Source of the DNA: Bacillota bacterium
Lineage (GTDB): Bacteria; Bacillota; UBA4882; UBA8346
Direction: 5' to 3'
Length of the DNA: 9,837 nucleotides
Assembly: GCA_003501365.1 (NCBI GenBank)
Contig: DNPP01000380.1
Coordinates: 10,894 to 20,730, forward strand
Below, in pieces: positions 5,701 through 9,837 of this stretch. A program made the position numbers and the translations under genes. The notes beneath the pieces are model-generated. The model searched no databases, was not told the origin of the DNA, and saw nothing but the letters and a program-made list of their open reading frames with translations. The stretch's first letter is position 1; each line of letters begins with the position of its first letter.

Positions 5701-7736
5701 AAACACCGCGTATTTCAGTAAATATGTTTCGTACGCTTGGAGTTACGGTTTTAATCATTATCGCAATTCATGCATTTTTTTATCAAAATTTAACTCGCCG
5801 CAATACCGCGATGCAAATTTTTTTACGGGGCCAGGCGCTGATTTATCCATTATGGCAGAAAGTAAATTTTAGCTTGGAAGTCGGCGGTTCGTCGAAATCG
5901 CTTTATGGTTTGAGCAATCTTTGTGAACAGATTTTTAATAGTTCTGTGGATTTAATGGAGGTTTCGGTATTAGATCGGCAAGGCCGCGTATTGGCTCATA
6001 ATAATGTAGCTTATATCGGCGAAACCGAACGGTCTGTACCGGCAATTACCGCCCAGGAACGAATTTTCCGTGAAACCGCCCAATCTCTGGATACTTACCT
6101 GCCGGTTATCCATAAATCTCAACCTCCGCTCTTGGTAAAGATTGCATTTTCCAAGCAACTATTGGAGAAACAGAGCAAACAAGCTTTTTTGATTACGCTT
6201 TTATATACAATCACGGCAATTTTAGTTTTACTGATCGTAATCTATTTTTTAACCAATTCGATATTGGGCAAAAGAATCGCATTGCTTTTAAACGGTTTCA
6301 GCACCTTAGCAGAGGGGCGATTTGATATTCGGCTGTCGGATATACAGTCAAACCAAAAAGGACAGAAGCCAAGTCACCAGGATGAATTGGATTTTTTAAT
6401 TCATTCCTTTGATAAAATGGCTGGTCAGTTAGAGGCGCTTGATTCAAAACGTAAACAACAGGAGAAACAGCTTGGCTTTCTGGCAACTCATGATCAGCTA
6501 ACCAGTTTACCCAATCGCCGTTTATTGGAGAATTCCTTAAAAAGAGGAGTAGCCCGCGCCCGCCGGGGTACTCCCAGCACCTTTATGTTGATGGATCTTG
6601 ATAATTTCAAATTTGTCAATGATACTCTCGGGCATACGACGGGTGACAGAGTTCTGGTTACAGTCACCGGTTTGTTGCAAGAACAGTTGCGCACTACAGA
6701 TTTATTGGCCAGGTTTGGCGGCGATGAATTTGCTTTGCTGCTAGAGGGTGAAAACGCTCTTGAGGCCAAAGTGGTGGCAGAACGGATCTGCCAATCAATT
6801 GAAGAACATCGTTTTGCCTTTGAAAATCATAGTTTTCATCTCGGACTGAGTATAGGAATCGTACCGGTTGACGGTAATAGTGATCAAGGAACAATCATAT
6901 CTCAGGCGGATACGGCCATGTATAGCGCTAAACGCCAAGGCCGAAACCGGGTAGTCATGTATTATCCCGAAGATAACACGATGTCACTCCTCTCCCAAAC
7001 GAATGAGCTCGTATCCCAAATTAAAGATGCTTTGGAGGAAGATGGATTTATGCTTTATTTTCAGCCGGTAATCCGGTTGGAAGATAACCAGGTTGAACAT
7101 TATGAAGCATTACTACGACTTAGTATTAGCGGAACGATCATCATGCCCAATGTTTTTATATCGGCTGCTGAACAGTTTGGGTTGATGCCCCAGATTGATC
7201 GCTGGGTAGTTAAGCATGTTATTTATACTCTGTATGAACGTCCTGATATTCGGATCTTTATGAACCTTTCCGGATATAGCCTGGCGGATGAGGAGTTCCT
7301 GGTCTATATTGAAGATAATTTGTTACAATATGGGATTGAACCGGGAAGGATCGGATTTGAGATCACTGAAACATCGGTAGTCAAAGATTTAAATTTGGCG
7401 GAGGAATGGATTAAGCGTTTAAAATCAGTTGGTTGCCGTTTTGCCCTTGATGATTTCGGAGCCGGATTTAACTCTTTTTATTATCTGCGAAACCTCCCGA
7501 TTAACCAATTAAAATTAGATGGTACTTTTATCCGAACACTGGATAGTGATCCAACCTTACGATGTTTGGTCCAGGCGATGTATGATTTGGCCAAAAACCT
7601 TCATATAGAAACGGTAGCTGAATTTGTAGAGAGTGCCGAAGTAGCCGGGATTTTAAAAGAAATCGGCGTTACTTTCGGTCAGGGTTACTATCTCGGCAAG
7701 CCCTCACCAGCTTTTTTACAAAATCTTAATTCATAA
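5697..7736 (+). CDS. Membrane-bound GGDEF-EAL cyclic-di-GMP cyclase/phosphodiesterase with Cache-like sensor and HAMP
   Basis: This 679-residue protein probably both makes and degrades cyclic-di-GMP. A first membrane helix (about 11-29) leads into an extracellular domain of about 130 residues (31-162), whose VSVLDRQGRVLAHNNVAYIGE segment is typical of Cache sensor domains. A second helix (about 164-186) is followed by HAMP (about 187-250) and a short linker helix. The GGDEF domain (about 258-425) has an intact GGDEF motif (341-345) and the inhibitory I-site RTTD (332-335) five residues before it. The EAL domain (about 437-675) keeps EAL (470-472), Asn523, Glu555, Asp585-Asp586, Lys606, Glu642 and Gln662, the residues expected for metal binding and catalysis. 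Both activities therefore look possible, and which dominates cannot be read from sequence. The ATG overlaps the stop of the DctP-like gene (ATGA), with AAAGG (5684-5688) 8 nt upstream. The likely input is that binding protein acting through the Cache domain, and deoB follows after 2 nt. Confidence 0.95.
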   Translation: MKTPRISVNMFRTLGVTVLIIIAIHAFFYQNLTRRNTAMQIFLRGQALIYPLWQKVNFSLEVGGSSKSLYGLSNLCEQIFNSSVDLMEVSVLDRQGRVLAHNNVAYIGETERSVPAITAQERIFRETAQSLDTYLPVIHKSQPPLLVKIAFSKQLLEKQSKQAFLITLLYTITAILVLLIVIYFLTNSILGKRIALLLNGFSTLAEGRFDIRLSDIQSNQKGQKPSHQDELDFLIHSFDKMAGQLEALDSKRKQQEKQLGFLATHDQLTSLPNRRLLENSLKRGVARARRGTPSTFMLMDLDNFKFVNDTLGHTTGDRVLVTVTGLLQEQLRTTDLLARFGGDEFALLLEGENALEAKVVAERICQSIEEHRFAFENHSFHLGLSIGIVPVDGNSDQGTIISQADTAMYSAKRQGRNRVVMYYPEDNTMSLLSQTNELVSQIKDALEEDGFMLYFQPVIRLEDNQVEHYEALLRLSISGTIIMPNVFISAAEQFGLMPQIDRWVVKHVIYTLYERPDIRIFMNLSGYSLADEEFLVYIEDNLLQYGIEPGRIGFEITETSVVKDLNLAEEWIKRLKSVGCRFALDDFGAGFNSFYYLRNLPINQLKLDGTFIRTLDSDPTLRCLVQAMYDLAKNLHIETVAEFVESAEVAGILKEIGVTFGQGYYLGKPSPAFLQNLNS

Positions 7737-7738
7737 AT

Positions 7739-8923
7739 ATGGGGGAGAAAATGCAAACCAAGCGAATTTTTTTAATTGTTCTTGATGGAGTGGGGGTAGG
7801 CGAACTCCCGGACGCTGATCTTTACGGTGATCAGGGAAGTAATACGGTAGCTAATACTGCCAAAGCGGTGGGCGGTTTAACATTACCCAATTTAGAAACG
7901 GCCGGTCTGGGAAGATTAACTTCGATTCAGGGTGTTTCCGGTGATGTCATGGGTAAGGTCTTTGGAAAAATGGCGGAACGTTCGGCAGGTAAGGATACTA
8001 CTACCGGTCATTGGGAGATGGCGGGTTTAATTTTGGATAAGCCTTTTCCGGTATATCCGCATGGATTTCCCGCCGAGATCATTGCGGAGTTTTCCCGCAA
8101 AACCGGGCATGGTGTTCTGGGTAACAAAGCGGCTTCAGGGACTGCGATCATCGATGAGTTGGGTGCTCAGCATCTTAAGACCCAGCAATTGATCGTTTAT
8201 ACTTCGGCGGACAGCGTCTTTCAAATTGCCGCTCACGAAGAGATCGTCCCCCTGGAAAAACTATATCAATACTGTGAAACGGCTCGTGAAATGCTTGGGG
8301 GAGAACATGCGGTGGGCCGGGTCATCGCGCGTCCGTTTTTGGGAAAGCCGGGTTCGTTCTATCGCACACCCGGGCGTAAGGATTTCTCATTAAAGCCATT
8401 CGGTCCTACTGCTTTGGACCGAATTAAAGCAAAAGGATTAACTGTTTATGGCGTCGGGAAACTGGAAGATATCTTTAGTTACCAGGGACTGACTGATTCG
8501 AATCACACTCATAACAACCAGGAGACCTTGGCGTTCACTAGTGAGTTGATAGAGCGGGATTTTAAGGGCTTGGTTTTTGTCAATTGTATTGATTTCGATA
8601 TGTTATATGGCCATCGAAATGATCCAACTGGATATGCCAAGGCTTTACAAGAGTTTGACACTTGGATGGGCCAAAATTTGCCCAAACTCCGGCGGGGTGA
8701 CGTGATGATTATCACCGGGGATCATGGCGGTGATCCGACTACCCCGAGTACGGACCATTCCCGGGAATACACTCCTTTATTGATAGTAGGACCGGGTTTG
8801 CCGGATGGAATCGATTTAGGTATTCGGGGTACTTTTGCCGATATCGCCGCTTCCCTATGCCACTGGTTTAATTTGGAACCCTGGCCGGTCGGAGAAGAGT
8901 TTGCCAGCCAAATTAATGGGTAA
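7739..8923 (+). CDS. deoB: Phosphopentomutase
   Basis: DeoB interconverts deoxyribose 1-phosphate and deoxyribose 5-phosphate, and likewise the ribose phosphates. It acts after nucleoside phosphorylases in cytoplasmic nucleoside salvage. The 394-residue product has the normal family length and belongs to the alkaline-phosphatase superfamily, with a cap domain inserted at about 100-220. Metal and catalytic positions are all visible: Asp16 in FLIVLDGVGVGE, the phosphorylated threonine in GKDTTTGHWE (probably Thr88), Asp158, Asp287 and His292 in NCIDFDMLYGH, Asp328-His329 in ITGDHGGDPTTPSTDH, and His340. ATG 7739 begins two bases after the preceding stop, which favours translational coupling, but no ribosome binding site precedes it. 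ATG at 7751 (protein starting MQTKRIFLIVLDG) fits family N-termini and has GGGGGAG just before it. The pdp gene follows after 21 nt, a classic salvage pairing. Confidence 0.97.
   Translation: MGEKMQTKRIFLIVLDGVGVGELPDADLYGDQGSNTVANTAKAVGGLTLPNLETAGLGRLTSIQGVSGDVMGKVFGKMAERSAGKDTTTGHWEMAGLILDKPFPVYPHGFPAEIIAEFSRKTGHGVLGNKAASGTAIIDELGAQHLKTQQLIVYTSADSVFQIAAHEEIVPLEKLYQYCETAREMLGGEHAVGRVIARPFLGKPGSFYRTPGRKDFSLKPFGPTALDRIKAKGLTVYGVGKLEDIFSYQGLTDSNHTHNNQETLAFTSELIERDFKGLVFVNCIDFDMLYGHRNDPTGYAKALQEFDTWMGQNLPKLRRGDVMIITGDHGGDPTTPSTDHSREYTPLLIVGPGLPDGIDLGIRGTFADIAASLCHWFNLEPWPVGEEFASQING
7741..7747 (+). promoter_or_regulatory. Possible ribosome binding site for an internal deoB start at 7751
   Basis: GGGGGAG lies within the first codons of the longest deoB frame and only three bases before the in-frame ATG at 7751. 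The spacing is shorter than optimal, yet nothing resembling a ribosome binding site precedes ATG 7739. This is the main reason the deoB start is uncertain by four codons. Re-initiation by ribosomes finishing the GGDEF-EAL gene could serve either start. Confidence 0.4.
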
Positions 8924-8944
8924 AGCTATTTTTGAGGAGACAGC

Positions 8945-9837
8945 ATGAGAGTTTATGATTTAATCTGGAAAAAGCGTGAAGGCGGCGAGCTGACCAGGGA
9001 GGAGATTCATTATTTAATCTCCGGTTTTGTAGCGGGTCAAATTCCCGATTATCAGATGAGCGCTTGGTGTATGGCGGTGTTTTTTAAAGGAATGACCTTT
9101 GATGAATGTACCTACCTGACCCTGGAGATGGCAAAATCGGGTGACACTATTAATTTATCTTCGATTCCGGGCCGAAAAGTTGATAAACACAGTACCGGTG
9201 GCGTAGGGGATAAAACTTCATTGGTTCTCATCCCATTGGTTGCTGCTGCGGGTATACCGGTTGCCAAAATGTCAGGTCGGGGTCTTGGACATACCGGGGG
9301 AACGATTGATAAGTTGGAAGCGATTCCTGGTTTTAAGACCAGCCTGCCCCAAACTGAATTTTTACAACAGGTGTCTCAAATTGGGGTTGCCCTGATAGGG
9401 CAGAGCGGTCATATGGTACCGGCGGACAAAAAACTTTATGCCTTACGTGACCTTACCGCAACTGTTGAGAGCATTCCCTTGATTGCCAGCAGTATAGTTT
9501 CCAAAAAATTAGCTGCCGGTGCGGACGCTGTTTTATTAGATGTAAAATTTGGGGATGGCGCTTTTATGCGGGATTACGGCCAAGCCACTAAGCTTGCCCA
9601 AACCATGGTGGAGATTGGGAACCGTTCAGGCCGCCGCTTTAAGGCTGTACTCAGCGATATGAATGAGCCACTAGGACGGGCCATCGGAAATAGTTTGGAA
9701 GTTGTGGAAGCGATTGAAACTTTAAAAGGTCAAGGACCGTCGGATTTAACCAGACTATGTTTGATTTTGGGAGGATATATGGCCTGGTTAGCTGAACGGG
9801 TTGATACGCCGGAAGCGGGAGCCTCATTAATGCAGGA
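8945..9837 (+). CDS. pdp: Pyrimidine-nucleoside phosphorylase, N-terminal part (3' end outside window)
   Basis: This enzyme splits uridine, deoxyuridine and thymidine with phosphate into the base and (deoxy)ribose 1-phosphate, which DeoB then converts to the 5-phosphate. The frame runs open to the last base, giving 297 residues of an expected 430-435; the missing part is about 135 C-terminal residues. The helical alpha domain is at 1-65, followed by the phosphate-binding KHSTGGVGDK (81-90) and the family signature SGRGLGHTGGTIDKLE (110-125). Pyrimidine-contact residues fall at His82, Arg168, Ser183 and Lys187, and KFGDGAFM (201-208) and DMNEPLGRAIGNSLEV follow. The length and motifs fit the broad-specificity Gram-positive Pdp rather than assigning strict thymidine specificity (DeoA). 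The start is firm: AGGAG (8935-8939) is five bases before ATG. It lies in one apparent operon with deoB. Confidence 0.97.
   Translation, partial: MRVYDLIWKKREGGELTREEIHYLISGFVAGQIPDYQMSAWCMAVFFKGMTFDECTYLTLEMAKSGDTINLSSIPGRKVDKHSTGGVGDKTSLVLIPLVAAAGIPVAKMSGRGLGHTGGTIDKLEAIPGFKTSLPQTEFLQQVSQIGVALIGQSGHMVPADKKLYALRDLTATVESIPLIASSIVSKKLAAGADAVLLDVKFGDGAFMRDYGQATKLAQTMVEIGNRSGRRFKAVLSDMNEPLGRAIGNSLEVVEAIETLKGQGPSDLTRLCLILGGYMAWLAERVDTPEAGASLMQ

Noticed and set aside
1..9837. tRNA or rRNA genes, CRISPR arrays, insertion sequences, prophage or defence-system genes
   Set aside because: I saw no cloverleaf ending in CCA, no regularly spaced repeats and no transposase, integrase or known defence motif on either strand.

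Overview
The window looks like the chromosome of a Bacillota (Firmicutes) bacterium, probably of clostridial type. The evidence is a tRNA-sensing T-box leader ahead of valS, strong AAGGAGG-type ribosome binding sites, a textbook sigma-A promoter, a clostridial-type ornithine/alanine racemase relative, and a deoB-pdp nucleoside salvage pair. Every gene I can support is on the + strand. Hand-counted base composition is about 45-55 % G+C in most genes, but only about 30 % in the pentapeptide-repeat gene at 581-1255. I cannot name the species.

Layout: (1) positions 1-548 hold the C-terminal half of a PLP-dependent ornithine/alanine racemase family protein that runs off the left edge. (2) 581-1255 encodes an AT-rich pentapeptide-repeat protein with a Qnr/MfpA-like layout: 28 unbroken pentapeptide phases and a C-terminal dimerisation-type helix. 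(3) 1256-1793 is non-coding apart from one doubtful 54-codon frame. It holds a perfect promoter, a full valine-specific T-box leader (specifier GUC, T-box UGGU) and its terminator. (4) 1794-4493 is valS, complete. (5) 4494-4620 has no canonical terminator or clear promoter but contains a conspicuous 12-bp hairpin. (6) 4621-5700 encodes a DctP-like (TRAP family) extracytoplasmic solute-binding protein without the transporter membrane subunits. It overlaps by ATGA a membrane GGDEF-EAL protein (5697-7736) with a Cache-like extracellular sensor, HAMP, an apparently intact cyclase with I-site, and an apparently intact phosphodiesterase. (7) 7739-8923 is deoB (phosphopentomutase), starting 2 nt after the GGDEF-EAL stop. 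It is followed after 21 nt by pdp (pyrimidine-nucleoside phosphorylase), which runs off the right edge.

How they may work together: valS is controlled by uncharged tRNA-Val through the T-box. The most interesting unit is the pair at 4621-7736. A TRAP-type binding protein translationally coupled to a bifunctional cyclic-di-GMP enzyme suggests a ligand-sensing signalling module rather than a transporter, similar in logic to the NspS-MbaA polyamine system of Vibrio cholerae but with a different binding-protein family. The binding protein carries Trp at the position where TRAP binding proteins normally have the arginine that grips the ligand carboxylate, so its ligand may not be an ordinary organic acid. 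The pair sits almost without a gap in front of nucleoside/pentose-phosphate salvage genes. This allows, but does not prove, a link between extracellular nucleosides or sugars and cyclic-di-GMP.
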